The notes: generated by a model not told the origin, from the sequence alone. A DNA stretch of 64,000 nucleotides from Nonomuraea helvata (GCF_039535785.1 NZ_BAAAXV010000009.1:1302001-1366000), one strand, 5' to 3'. Positions 13,697 through 22,555 are shown, numbered from the stretch's first letter. Made by a program: numbers and translations.

Positions 13697-14908
13697 CTAT
13701 CTGGCGAATAGAACCGTAGATGGATCGGCCGCGCCCACGAGTTGTGGAATGCCGCTCCCAGCTAGCCCGTATAGGGCGACCTGATTGCAGCCGAAGTGAA
13801 AGGCCCGTTGCACCGTTTCTCCTGCGCCAAGCGCACCGTAGAAGGCACCCGCGAACAAGATGGCGGCCTCATCGGTCACCTCGTCACTCATGCCCACCAC
13901 ACAGTCAACAGACGCCGCTATGCCGGCCGCCTGCCGTTCGCTATAGCAAGCATTCAGCACCACACAGCGAACGTTCTTGCTCAGGAGGGAGAACAGGCCG
14001 CTCAGTGCATCGGGAGCGATTGGAAAGGATCGGCCCTGATCATCCTGAAGGAGGATCTCGCTGTATGAGCTTCCATGACCACTGAAGTGCACAATGTCAG
14101 GACGATATCTGAGCAGCAGTCTCTGCAGGTCGCCGATCCTGACCGCCCAGTGACTCCGCAGATCGAACCTGTCACGGTGTTCCGACTGCCGAAGGGCCTC
14201 GTCGATCGCCCGTGCTTCCTCATCGAGACGCAACTGATCGGTGTCCTCCGGGTTTGCGCTCAAGAAGAGTATTTTGATGATCTCTGGCGCAGCCGAATCA
14301 TCGCCGGCGTTGGCTACAAGCCGACTAGCCAAAACAGCCTTACCTCGCTGTTCATATTCACTCACGTCTCCCCCGTGCTGCTCGGCGCAGTAGTCGCCCT
14401 CCTTGGTGGTTTCGGCACGAACAGGACCACGCGCCTGGGCGACGGAGACACCCGTGATCAACCCGGCCTCATGGAGGTACTCAGCTGCACGATCTATTTC
14501 TTCAGGGCGAAACCGATCGCCTTCGAAGGCGGCTTGCGGCGTCTGTGCGAAGTCCGACACGACGGGCATGTGCATGCCGTTCTGCTTGCAGAGCCAGAGC
14601 CAATTTAGAAGCCCGGTTCGAGCAGCCATGACACGCAGCTTCGGATCCGTCCGCCGCTTCCGCCGCGCCTCGGTGCGATCGATGCCCTCCGCTGTGAGAT
14701 TCGCCGTCGGCGCCGCAAGAGATCGATAATCGTCGGCAAGCAGAGATCTGGACATACAGTACGACAAGAGCCCGAACGTTGCCTCCAGGTCCATGCCATG
14801 CTCATCGCAGAATGGCAGGATATTCACACCTTTGAGCGGGCTGCCCCCAGATCGTTCGTAGACCCACTCAACCAAGTCGTCAGCGATGTCCTCGAACTTC
14901 ACGATCAT
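13697..14908 (-). CDS. CHAT-domain (caspase-like) protease with N-terminal helical/winged-helix region
   Basis: 403 residues from ATG at 14908 (GGGAGG upstream). Residues about 208-403 form a CHAT domain: ILFLSANP marks the first strand, then DIVHFSGHG with the catalytic His near 278 and CVVLNACYS with the catalytic Cys near 321. Residues 1-160 are helical and look like two winged-helix-type modules (LKVMAARTG..., FRPEEIDRAAEYLHEAGLI). Bacterial CHAT proteases act as proteolytic effectors in conflict or cell-death systems, usually triggered by a partner. No partner gene is adjacent, so activation may be intrinsic through the N-terminal domain. Function as a defence effector is inference. Confidence 0.82.
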   Translation of the reverse strand: MIVKFEDIADDLVEWVYERSGGSPLKGVNILPFCDEHGMDLEATFGLLSYCMSRSLLADDYRSLAAPTANLTAEGIDRTEARRKRRTDPKLRVMAARTGLLNWLWLCKQNGMHMPVVSDFAQTPQAAFEGDRFRPEEIDRAAEYLHEAGLITGVSVAQARGPVRAETTKEGDYCAEQHGGDVSEYEQRGKAVLASRLVANAGDDSAAPEIIKILFLSANPEDTDQLRLDEEARAIDEALRQSEHRDRFDLRSHWAVRIGDLQRLLLRYRPDIVHFSGHGSSYSEILLQDDQGRSFPIAPDALSGLFSLLSKNVRCVVLNACYSERQAAGIAASVDCVVGMSDEVTDEAAILFAGAFYGALGAGETVQRAFHFGCNQVALYGLAGSGIPQLVGAADPSTVLFAR

Positions 14909-15056
14909 CACGTCCCTCCCGAAAGTTGATGGGGAGGGTACACGGAGGTTGTCCCGTAGCTCGTAGAACTTGAAGGTGGCGGTCCCCGTCTCGAGGCCTA
15001 CCTGGTGGTAGGTCTCGAGCAATCGCCAAATCACTCCGAGTAAGGAGACGGGGACC

Positions 15057-15254
15057 GTGAGCAAGACCTACCAGAACAAGCGCCGCCGCGCCCGGCAAGT
15101 CGCCGAAGAGGTGACCGTGCCGACGAGTGTGAGTGTGGCGATGGAGCAGATCGCTGCCTCGATGAAGGACGGCCTGCTCGCGCTGGCTGTTCAGTCCGGC
15201 CTGGCGGTGATGTTCGCGATACTCGAAGAAGACGTCACCTCCCTGTGCGGCCCC
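15057..15254 (+). pseudogene. IS256-family (mutator) transposase, N-terminal fragment
   Basis: GTG at 15057 has AAGGAG upstream. The first about 66 residues (VAEEVTVPTSVSVAMEQIAA, then GLLALAVQSGLAVMFAILEED) match the N-terminus of IS256-type transposases. After LCGP the reading leaves the family, and the frame closes at 15392 with unrelated sequence. The catalytic DDE region is absent, so this is a remnant that probably records the rearrangement between the CHAT gene and the following region. Confidence 0.65.
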
Positions 15255-15448
15255 TGCTGGGACGATCTCCATGGAGAGGGCCCAACGAACCTGCCCGGCC
15301 AGGTTGGCATCAAGTACAGAGCAGGCTGCACCTGGAGGGGCGATTGCGACACTGATACGTATCGCTCGCATAGCGGCCTTTACTCCCTATAAGAGACGAA
15401 TTAAGCGCACGCAACATCATCAATCGGCGGCCTTGCATCGACGTTGAC

Positions 15449-15480
15449 TACTTGACGTATTTGATCAAATACTTAAAGTA
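15449..15480. promoter_or_regulatory. 32-bp AT-rich palindrome, probable operator
   Basis: The core GTATTTGATCAAATAC (15457-15472) is a perfect 16-bp palindrome, and the outer TACTT (15449-15453) and AAGTA (15476-15480) pair symmetrically around it, leaving three unmatched bases on each side. In this GC-rich genome an AT-rich dyad of this length is striking. It lies about 35 bases before the start of the secreted-protein gene and is likely a binding site for a dimeric regulator. Confidence 0.65.
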
Positions 15481-15514
15481 ATCATCCTGGGCTCGCAAAG
15501 AGACGGAGGATGCG

Positions 15515-15894
15515 ATGGCGTCACGAGCAAGCAAGGCGATGCGCTACTGGTCAGCGGACTAGCACTGGGCACCGCTGCACCAGCATCGGCGCAGACATCG
15601 GGCTGGCAAGACAACTACGCCGACGGCAGCGTGACAGTTCCCGACGACCGGTCGTCGATCAGGGTGTGCGACAGCAAGAAGGACAACCGCGCCTACAAGG
15701 CGGCCTGGCACAACGACAATCCCATTGACGCCAGGAAACCGTTCGAAGTGCGAGCACCCCAGGGCGGCTGCGCTACGGACGACTCCCTCTGGGGATCGAT
15801 CAAGGTCTTCAAGATCTGTTACGGGCACCTCGACGCCCACAACCTGGTCGCATGGGACGACTGCAAGGCATCAGTATGGCCAGGCGGTCACTAA
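15515..15894 (+). pseudogene. Small secreted protein gene with apparent frameshift in the signal peptide
   Basis: ATG at 15515 follows GGAGG and begins MASRASKAMRYW, but its frame closes at once. The neighbouring frame continues with LLVSGLALGTAAPASAQ, a typical signal-peptide core and cleavage site, then a mature part of about 100 residues with four cysteines (VCDSKK, GGCAT, KICYGH, DDCKAS). Joining both needs a one-base or two-base shift near 15545. Either a recent frameshift or a sequencing error. The mature part ends at a TAA at 15892 and is followed by a strong hairpin, which argues that the gene was functional recently. Function unknown. Confidence 0.55.
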
Positions 15895-15916
15895 GCGACA
15901 CTCCTGATTGACATGC

Positions 15917-15957
15917 CGCGGCTCTTGAGCTCGCACAGTATGAGCTCAAGAGCCGCG
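15917..15957 (+). terminator. Terminator hairpin, 16-bp perfect stem
   Basis: CGCGGCTCTTGAGCTC (15917-15932) pairs perfectly with GAGCTCAAGAGCCGCG (15942-15957), loop of nine bases, 22 bases after the stop of the secreted-protein gene. Confidence 0.75.
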
Positions 15958-16093
15958 ACCACCGCCCCGTGATCCTTCAACAGCCGCCACTGCCAAGACG
16001 AGGCTTGGCGGCCCCACCACGATGCCATAGCTCAATGTAACGATTGAATCGCTTAGAGTATCAGCCGGCCTCCGCGGACCTACGGTTGCAGCC

Positions 16094-16300
16094 ATGACGC
16101 CGTGGATCCATCTCCATGCCTATCTGGATGCACGCATCCAGCGTGCCCGCACCGCCCCAAGTCGAGGCGCGTCAGCGGTTGAATGGGTGATTATCACTGC
16201 CGTCATCGCCGGAGTGGCGATGGGCCTGGCCCTGTTGATCAAGAACCTGGTCGGACAGGAGATGGGCAATCTGGAGAAGGCATTCAGCACCCGACAATGA
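16094..16300 (+). CDS. Orphan Flp/Tad pilin-like small membrane protein (68 aa)
   Basis: The product reads RTAPSRGASAVEWVIITAVIAGVAMG in its middle (R-G-A-S-A-V-E-W then an apolar helix), the layout of Flp-type prepilins: a short basic leader, a small residue at the cleavage site, Glu about five residues into the mature part and one hydrophobic helix, followed by GQEMGNLEKAF. No tad assembly genes are present in the window. It may be an orphan pilin subunit or a short TadE-like membrane protein. Confidence 0.6.
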   Translation: MTPWIHLHAYLDARIQRARTAPSRGASAVEWVIITAVIAGVAMGLALLIKNLVGQEMGNLEKAFSTRQ

Positions 16301-16581
16301 GCCAGAAGGCCGGCTTCCTCGCGCCGCTGCCGGCTGCGGAGCGGAAAATGGTAGACCGCCCAGGACACGTTGCGCGCCCGGCTGGTCGTGCTGAACACCA
16401 GGGCGTTTGTCCAGGTCGATGCCGCCGAGCAACGTGCCGTGGTAGGCGTTGACCTGATACCCGATACCACTACATCGTGGTCGAAGCCGAGCAAGTGTCC
16501 GGCCGCCGCATCTCCAGTTGACCAGTACCCCTTTCAGGGCGATCTTGCTAGTCGGTTCCCGTTTTGACGAAGACGCGCAGC
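16301..16581. other. Gap without supportable gene
   Basis: 280 bases between the pilin-like gene and the end of the V-ATPase operon. Short frames on both strands have no ribosome-binding site. No clear terminator hairpin was seen for the operon. Confidence 0.4.
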
Positions 16582-17205
16582 TCAGCCTCGCGGCGACTGT
16601 GGCCTGGAGCCGAAGATGCGGCGCGCGCGGTCGATGTCGGCTCTCTCCATCTCGTCCAGCGACAGTTCGACGGCGGCCAGCGTTTCCTCCAACAGGGGTA
16701 GAACCCGATCTTGTAGGGCGCGGATCCTGCGGTTCGTCAAGCCTGCTTCGGCCGCCACGATCCGTGCGGCCTCCGCGGCGATCGCGTGTTCCAGCCCGGC
16801 ACGCAGAGCAACGCGGTAGGCATACCTGGCGGGAACGAGAGCAGTGGTGATCGGCAGGGAAACCGCTGTGTCCAGTTCGGGGAGCAGGCAGGTGAGGCGG
16901 GCGGGATAGCTTGTCCCTACGGCGTCGGCCCAGTGCACGTGCACTTCGGTGCGGTGCTCGCCGGCCCCAAGGCGTACGGCGCGCTGGCCGCCGAGCCGGG
17001 TCACGCGGAGGAGCCATTCGTCGGCGGTCCGGCATGCGGAGATCCAGTCCGCTTCCGTGCGTGCCGAAATCTGGGAAAGTCGATCCTGTTCCCGCCGCAG
17101 TATCCGCAGCTTCCTGTCGAGCACGTCGAGTCCGTGCCGGACCGCGGTCAGGCGGCGCCGGAGCCACATCCGCCCCGCCCTGCCAGGCGGGATCCGCAGT
17201 CTCAT
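16582..17205 (-). CDS. V/A-type ATPase subunit D
   Basis: Central-stalk subunit D, the rotor shaft that links the A3B3 head to the membrane ring. 207 residues, long helices at both ends: RMWLRRRLTAVRHGLDVLDRKLRILRREQDR (N-terminal, first part shown in the sequence near residues 12-40) and a C-terminal helix LSLDEMERADIDRARRIFG, as usual for D. ATG at 17205 overlaps the stop of subunit B. It is the last gene of the nine-gene operon. Confidence 0.88.
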   Translation of the reverse strand: MRLRIPPGRAGRMWLRRRLTAVRHGLDVLDRKLRILRREQDRLSQISARTEADWISACRTADEWLLRVTRLGGQRAVRLGAGEHRTEVHVHWADAVGTSYPARLTCLLPELDTAVSLPITTALVPARYAYRVALRAGLEHAIAAEAARIVAAEAGLTNRRIRALQDRVLPLLEETLAAVELSLDEMERADIDRARRIFGSRPQSPRG

Positions 17206-18575
17206 GATGTCCCCCGGTATCGGGCTTCCAGCGCTTCCTCGCTGAGCATCGACAGTTCGCGTCGGGGCAATGTGGAGACCACTTGCCAGGCCCGTTCGAA
17301 GGTCTCCCGCAGGGTGCGGGCCTCGTCGGGCCTCTGGGCCAGCAGGCGCGTACCGAAGGCCTGCGCCATGGCCAGATAGCTGCGATCGGCTGCGCTCAGC
17401 GCGCTCTCCCCCACCAGGTCGGCGAGTTCGCCGGCCTGCCGGGCACGGGACAGGCCTGCCTGGATCTGCGCGGCCAGGTCCAGATGTTCGGGCTGGGTCC
17501 GTCCCGCGCCGACTCCCGCGCGCATCATGCGGGAGAGGGAGGAGAGCGGGTCGATGTGTGGGTACGTGGCGACCTCGCGGGTCAGCAGGATCTGGCCTTC
17601 GGTGATGTATCCGGTGAGGTCAGGCACAGGATGGGTGATATCGCCCGCGGGCATGCTCAGCACGGGCAGCACGGTGATGGAGCCCGGCCGTCCCCGGATG
17701 CGGCCGCACCGCTCGTAGATGGAGGCCAGGTCGCTGTAGAGATAGCCGGGGTAGGCCCGGCGGGCGGGAATCTCGCCACGGGCGGCGGAGACCTCGCGCA
17801 GTGCCTCGCAGTAGCTCGTCATGTCGGCCAGCACGACGAGAACATGCCGCCGCAGGTCGAACGCCAGGTGCTCGGCGACGGTCAGAGCTATCCGCGGCGT
17901 GAGCAGCCGCTCGATCACGGGGTCGTCGGCGAGGTTGAGCAGCAGTGTCAGCTCCGCGGCCGACGAACGCCTCTCCAGAGTGTCGCGCACCATAGCCGCG
18001 TCGGCGTGGGTCAGTCCCATGGCGGCGAAGATGACGTTGAACGGCGCACCGCCGGTGTGGGCCTGGGCGGCCACCTGGGCGGCGAGTTCCAGGTGAGGCA
18101 GGCCGCTTTCGGCGAAGATGGCGATCTTCTGGCCGCGGACCAGGGTGGTCAGCGCGTCGATGGCGGAGACTCCGGTGATCACGGGTTCGGCGGGAGGCTC
18201 TCGCATGGTGGGATTCATGGGGAAACCGGTCACCGGAGCGCTGTCGTCGCCGAAGATCGGAGGGCCGCTGTCGAGAGGTCGGCCGCGCCCGTTGCAGACG
18301 CGGCCCTGCCATCCTGCCCCCACCGGGATGCGCAGCGGGCTTCCGGTGAAGGCGACCCGTGTCGACTCCGCCTTGAGCCCTCCCGTGCCTTCGAGGACCT
18401 GGACGACGGCGAGGTCCCGGTCGACGTCCAGGACGAGGCCATGCCTGCGCTCGCCGGACTCCGGCACGATCGTGGCGTACTCGTCCCAGCCGACGTTCCG
18501 GACTCCCTGGACGACGATGAGCGGTCCGCGCAGCTCGCCCACGCTGGTGTGTTCAACGGGAGCCCAAGCCGTCAC
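17202..18575 (-). CDS. V/A-type ATPase subunit B
   Basis: Non-catalytic nucleotide-binding subunit of the A3B3 head. 457 residues from a GTG at 18575 that overlaps the stop of subunit A (GTGA); the long frame upstream to 18776 overlaps the A gene and is not used. Blocks typical of B: NPTMREPPAEPVITGVSAID near residues 120-140, GQKIAIFAESGLPH (degenerate P-loop), ARRAYPGYLYSDLASIYERCG, SITVLPVLSMPAGDITHPVPD and SLSRMMRAGVGAGRT. Complete. Confidence 0.95.
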   Translation of the reverse strand: MTAWAPVEHTSVGELRGPLIVVQGVRNVGWDEYATIVPESGERRHGLVLDVDRDLAVVQVLEGTGGLKAESTRVAFTGSPLRIPVGAGWQGRVCNGRGRPLDSGPPIFGDDSAPVTGFPMNPTMREPPAEPVITGVSAIDALTTLVRGQKIAIFAESGLPHLELAAQVAAQAHTGGAPFNVIFAAMGLTHADAAMVRDTLERRSSAAELTLLLNLADDPVIERLLTPRIALTVAEHLAFDLRRHVLVVLADMTSYCEALREVSAARGEIPARRAYPGYLYSDLASIYERCGRIRGRPGSITVLPVLSMPAGDITHPVPDLTGYITEGQILLTREVATYPHIDPLSSLSRMMRAGVGAGRTQPEHLDLAAQIQAGLSRARQAGELADLVGESALSAADRSYLAMAQAFGTRLLAQRPDEARTLRETFERAWQVVSTLPRRELSMLSEEALEARYRGTS

Positions 18576-20239
18576 CGCAGTGTCTCCAGTTCGTTCAGCA
18601 CGATGTCGCACCGTGCCACGACCTCCTCCCCCGGCGCCTCCTTCGCGCGCAGGATGGGAGAGAAGTCGCGATCTTCGACGGAGGCGGCGGACACTCCGTG
18701 CTCGACCAGGTCCTGGCAGCGGGCCACGATCGCCAAGAGCGCGTCGGCGATGAGGGCGGTCCGTTCGGGCCGGCAATAGGCGTCCTGCTTGCTCAGTGCG
18801 CTCTGCTGCAGGAAGCCCTCCCGCAGCAGGCGACCTGCCAGCAGGCCGATGCGCTCACGGGCAGGCAGCGCTCCTGCCCCGACCAGCTCGGCCAGCGCGG
18901 TCAACCGATCAGCCTCGGCCAGCAGGCCGCCCACACGCGCGCGCCGGGCGGCGTCTTCGGGAGCGCCTTGCGTCAGGGCTTCGGTGTCACGCGAGAACGA
19001 CTCGCGCCAGGAGACCGCCGGGTAGTGCCTCGCGTAGGCGAGGTCGCGGTCCAGTGCCCACAGCGTTCGCACGAACCGCTCTGTGTGGGCCGTGACGGGT
19101 TCGGTCAGATCTCCCCCGGGTGGCGAGACGGCTCCGATGATCGTCACCGATCCGGTGGCGCCGCCCAGCGTGGTCACCCGTCCGGCTCGCTCGTAGAACG
19201 CGGCGAGCGCGGAGGCGAGATCCGCAGGATAGCCCTCCTCCGCCGGCAGAGCTCCGCTGCGGGAGGCGAATTCCCGGCGTGCCTCGGCCCATCGGGAGGT
19301 CGAGTCGGCGATGACCACCGCGGCGTAGCCCATGTCGCGGAAGTGCTCGGCGACCGTCACTCCCGTGTAGATGCTGGCCTCGCGGGCCATCATCGGCATG
19401 TTGGAGGTGTTGGCGATCACGACGGTGCGGTCGGAGAGCCGTCCGCCGGTGCGTGGGTCCGTCAGCTCGGCCAGTTCGGCGACGACATCCGCCATCTCGT
19501 TGCCGCGCTCCCCGCATCCGATGTAGACGACCACGTCGGCGTCGCACCATTTGGCGATCTGCTGGAGGAGTACGGTCTTGCCCGTGCCGAACCCGCCGGG
19601 CACGGCGGCAGTGCCTCCGAGGCACACGGGCAGGAGCAGGTCAACGACTCGCTGTCCTGTGGTGAGCGGCACCGTCTCCTCCAGCCGCGACGCGTACGGC
19701 AACGCGCGGCGTACCGGCTGACGGCGGGTCAGCCGGACCTCGGTTCCGCCGACGACCGCGACCGCGACCTCGTGAGGGTAGCGGCCTGCCTGCCGGATGG
19801 CGGAGACCTCGCCTCCGGGCGACAGGATCAGGTAGGGCAACGAGCCTGCGTCGTCGACTCGTCCGATCACCGTGCCCCGTGCCGCCTTGCGTCCCTGCTC
19901 GACCAGCGGTGTGAAGCCCCATGCGCGGGCGGCGGGTGTGGGCGGTGGTGCGGCGGGATCCAGCCAGGGACCCGCGCCGGTGAGGGGCCGGAGCAGACCG
20001 TCGTACACCCCGCCCAGCAGATGCGGCCCCAGCAGGGCCGACATGGGGGCTCCGCCGCGGTCGGCGGGATCGCCTGGGGCCAGCCCTCCGGTGTACTCGT
20101 ATGCCTGGACCGTGGCACGGCTGCCGCTCAGCGTGACGATCTCGCCCGGCAGTTTGTGGGGTCCGAGCAGGACCAGTTCGAACATGGCCGCGCCGGCGAG
20201 ATCCTCGACTTCGACCAAAGGGCCGTTGACCCGGGTCAC
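18572..20239 (-). CDS. V/A-type ATPase catalytic subunit A
   Basis: Catalytic ATPase subunit, 555 residues from a GTG at 20239 overlapping the stop of subunit E. The P-loop is GGFGTGKT near residue 225; the family usually has GPFGSGKT, so Pro to Gly and Ser to Thr changes are present but the essential GK(T) is kept. The non-homologous insertion typical of A subunits (GTVIGRVDDAG..., about residues 110-190) is present, and NMPMMAREASIYTGVT and DSTSRWAEARREF mark the catalytic domain. Slightly shorter than the usual 575-600 residues. Confidence 0.95.
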   Translation of the reverse strand: MTRVNGPLVEVEDLAGAAMFELVLLGPHKLPGEIVTLSGSRATVQAYEYTGGLAPGDPADRGGAPMSALLGPHLLGGVYDGLLRPLTGAGPWLDPAAPPPTPAARAWGFTPLVEQGRKAARGTVIGRVDDAGSLPYLILSPGGEVSAIRQAGRYPHEVAVAVVGGTEVRLTRRQPVRRALPYASRLEETVPLTTGQRVVDLLLPVCLGGTAAVPGGFGTGKTVLLQQIAKWCDADVVVYIGCGERGNEMADVVAELAELTDPRTGGRLSDRTVVIANTSNMPMMAREASIYTGVTVAEHFRDMGYAAVVIADSTSRWAEARREFASRSGALPAEEGYPADLASALAAFYERAGRVTTLGGATGSVTIIGAVSPPGGDLTEPVTAHTERFVRTLWALDRDLAYARHYPAVSWRESFSRDTEALTQGAPEDAARRARVGGLLAEADRLTALAELVGAGALPARERIGLLAGRLLREGFLQQSALSKQDAYCRPERTALIADALLAIVARCQDLVEHGVSAASVEDRDFSPILRAKEAPGEEVVARCDIVLNELETLR

Positions 20240-20748
20240 GGCGCCCACAGCCGCTCCACCTCCGCCCCGAGCGCATCCACGGCTCGTGCGGCCAGCGCGT
20301 CGAGGGTGCAGTCGACGCGCCGCCCTGGCCCCTCCGCCAGCACGCCACCGTCCGGATGCTCCTTTACGACCATGTCCGCTCCCCCGGCTTCGCGGGCCAG
20401 GGCGCTCAGCCGGTCCAGCAGCCGGGGGTAGCAGGGATCGTCGCGCAGCGTCCTGACCTCGGCCATTGCTCGTACGCACAGTTCGTCCAGCGCCTCGCGT
20501 TGAGCCGCGAGTTTCATGGCACGGGCTCGGCGCTCGGCGTGGACCCGTTCTGTGACCGCATGCACCTCGGCCTGGGCGGCTCCGTCGGCGCGGGCGTCGG
20601 CGAGGATGGTCCGAGCCTCCTGCCGGGCGGCCGCGACCAGCTCGGCGGCCTCTTCCTCGGCTCTGGCCGTGATCGCCCGGGCGTCGATCCCGGCCTGCCT
20701 GAACAGGGCTTCGATCAGCGGTGCCAGAGCGTCCCGCATCGTAGTCAC
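20236..20748 (-). CDS. V/A-type ATPase subunit E
   Basis: Peripheral-stalk subunit, 170 residues from a GTG at 20748 that overlaps the stop of subunit F (GTGA). The N-terminal 90 residues are a long Ala/Glu/Arg-rich coiled coil (ITARAEEEAAELVAAARQEA), and the C-terminal part (GGADMVVKEHPDGGVLAEG...) is the globular head that binds A and B. Translation coupling on both sides supports fixed stoichiometry. Confidence 0.85.
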   Translation of the reverse strand: MTTMRDALAPLIEALFRQAGIDARAITARAEEEAAELVAAARQEARTILADARADGAAQAEVHAVTERVHAERRARAMKLAAQREALDELCVRAMAEVRTLRDDPCYPRLLDRLSALAREAGGADMVVKEHPDGGVLAEGPGRRVDCTLDALAARAVDALGAEVERLWAP

Positions 20749-20957
20749 GGCGGCATCACCACCGTCAGCCTCTCGCCGGCCCTCTCGCTGACGGCCTCGG
20801 CCGCTTCCGGGGTGAGGATCACCACGGCCACGTCGTCGCCGAGGGCCTCCCACGCGGCACGAGCGGCATCGGGGGTGTCGGCCGGATGGACGACCGCTCC
20901 GGCAAGCCGGAAGCCCGTCACTCGGACGGTCTCACCGATGACGGCGACGGTCGCCAT
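20745..20957 (-). CDS. V/A-type ATPase subunit F (short)
   Basis: Central-stalk regulatory subunit, 70 residues: ATVAVIGETVRVTGFRLAG at the N-terminus and DDVAVVILTPEAAEAV in the middle, as in the Rossmann-like F subunit. The usual length is about 100 residues; the C-terminal helix that inserts into the A3B3 head is missing. ATG at 20957 lies seven bases after the stop of subunit K. Confidence 0.85.
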   Translation of the reverse strand: MATVAVIGETVRVTGFRLAGAVVHPADTPDAARAAWEALGDDVAVVILTPEAAEAVSERAGERLTVVMPP

Positions 20958-20963
20958 GGCCGG

Positions 20964-21305
20964 TCAGGCCCGTCCGATGAGGACGATGCCGATGACGAGC
21001 CCGTAGATGGCGATCCCCTCCGCCAAGCCGACGATGACGATGGCACGCCCGAACAGCTCGGGCCGCTCGCTCATCGCGGCGAGCGCCGCGGCTCCGGTGT
21101 AGGCGACGGCGATGCCCGCGCCGATCGCCGAGCTGGCTACCGCGATGGCCGCACCGAGCAGGGCCGCCCAGTTGTCGCCGGCCGGGCCGGCCGTCGCCGT
21201 TCCTTGAGCGGAGCCCGCCGTCACGGCACAGACGAGGAGGACGACCGCGGCGAGCGCGATGACCAGGTTGAGCGCGTGCAGTCCTCGTTTCACCCAGACG
21301 AGCAT
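20964..21305 (-). CDS. V/A-type ATPase proteolipid subunit K (c-ring)
   Basis: 113 residues from ATG at 21305 (AGGAGA upstream); a long frame upstream to 21767 is a shadow of subunit I. After an N-terminal hydrophobic segment (likely signal or first helix), two c-type helices follow: GAAIAVASSAIGAGIAVAYTG and AIVIVGLAEGIAIYGLVIGIV. The carboxylate in GLAEGIAIYG is the ion-binding Glu. The lack of a Gln/Tyr-rich Na+ site around it suggests H+, but this is only a guess from sequence. Confidence 0.88.
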   Translation of the reverse strand: MLVWVKRGLHALNLVIALAAVVLLVCAVTAGSAQGTATAGPAGDNWAALLGAAIAVASSAIGAGIAVAYTGAAALAAMSERPELFGRAIVIVGLAEGIAIYGLVIGIVLIGRA

Positions 21306-22555
21306 GGGGCGGTCTCCTTGGACGTCGATGGCAGATGCCAGGGGCGGAAGGGCCGTCCCTCGGCTTGGAAGACCCTGGAGAAGAGCTCGTAGTACTCCAG
21401 CCGCAGCGCCTGGACACCGGCCACGAGCCCCTCGATGGTCAGTGCCAGCGCGTTGCCGAGCAGGAACACCGCCGCCGCGGCGACGGGGGTGGCGGCCCAC
21501 AGGCCGGTGGTGGCACTCCAGACGATCGACCCGATGGCGGCGTGCGTGAGGCCGAAGGCGGCGAGCCTGGCGAAGGAGGCGACGTTGGCGCCCAGTCGGA
21601 CGATCGTGTCGAAGAGCCGAATGGCCGCCTGAGCGGTTCCGCTCGCGCCGCCCCCTGCATCGGCGAAGAATCCGATGAACGAGAGCATCAGGCCCACGAC
21701 CGCGATCACACCGCCGGTGACGGCCGGCCAGCCCAGCCGTGAGTACCAGCCGAGCAGGATGAGCCACAGTCCGAAGAACAGCGCCGAACCGGCGACCCCC
21801 GCCGGGGAGTAGAGAGCGACCGGCCAGCCACCTTCACGCCACCGGTTCACGACACCCAGCAGGTAGGCGGCCGCGAGCAGCAGCGCGCCCCCGGCGAGAG
21901 CTGCGGCGAGGAGGGTGATCGGGTCGGCCAGCGGCTGGACCCAGAGCACGGGGACGACGCCCGTGGGCCCGAAGAACTCGCCGTAGAGCAGGCCGAAGAG
22001 CATGCTCGCCAGTCCCGCGCCGACGGCGAACGGCCAAGCGCGGTGGAAACGGGAAAGCCACCTCGGACGCTTGCGATAGAGCCCAGCCGCCGCGACGAGC
22101 AGCAACAGCCCGTGCCCGACATCGCCGAACATCATGCCGAACATCAGTACGTACGCACCGACTGCCAGCGGGGTGGGGTCGATGTCGGCGTACGGCGTCG
22201 TTCCATAGGTGTTGACGAGCGAGGCCAGGTTGCCACGCAGCCCTTCGGACCGCAGCAGAGACGGAGCCTCCTTGCCTCGAGGGCGAGCGAGCGGCACCAC
22301 GGCCCCGCCCGCGGGCGCTACCTGGCCCGACAGCTCGGGGACGACTCTGGCGGGCATCCAGCCGGCGAGCGCCGCCACCTCACTGCGGACGACGGCCGTC
22401 TTCGAGACCGCCTGCAGCGGTGCGTCAGGCGGCGTGGACAACTCCACGATCCCCGCATCCGCCACGATCCTCAGCACCTCGTCCAGCGAGCGGGCAGGGG
22501 CGACGATCGCCACCCGCTCCATGCGGACAGGCCAGAGCGCCTCTCGCCAGGTCAT
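21290..22555 (-). CDS. V/A-type ATPase subunit I (a-type, short)
   Basis: Membrane stator subunit that forms the ion half-channels. 421 residues from ATG at 22555, against 600-650 in most relatives. The C-terminal membrane domain is complete, with about seven hydrophobic segments: LMFGMMFGDVGHGLLLL (a signature of the family), GLLYGEFFG, and a late helix with RLGANVASFARLAAFGLTHA that includes the conserved Arg residues. What is reduced is the N-terminal cytoplasmic arm (only about 150 residues). Overlaps the K gene start by 16 bases. Confidence 0.88.
   Translation of the reverse strand: MTWREALWPVRMERVAIVAPARSLDEVLRIVADAGIVELSTPPDAPLQAVSKTAVVRSEVAALAGWMPARVVPELSGQVAPAGGAVVPLARPRGKEAPSLLRSEGLRGNLASLVNTYGTTPYADIDPTPLAVGAYVLMFGMMFGDVGHGLLLLVAAAGLYRKRPRWLSRFHRAWPFAVGAGLASMLFGLLYGEFFGPTGVVPVLWVQPLADPITLLAAALAGGALLLAAAYLLGVVNRWREGGWPVALYSPAGVAGSALFFGLWLILLGWYSRLGWPAVTGGVIAVVGLMLSFIGFFADAGGGASGTAQAAIRLFDTIVRLGANVASFARLAAFGLTHAAIGSIVWSATTGLWAATPVAAAAVFLLGNALALTIEGLVAGVQALRLEYYELFSRVFQAEGRPFRPWHLPSTSKETAPCSSG

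Noticed and set aside
17283..18779. 498-codon plus-strand frame opposite V-ATPase subunit B, and a similar 577-codon frame opposite subunit A
   Set aside because: Mirror frames of strongly conserved genes; Gly/Arg/His-rich with no domain, caused by codon bias.
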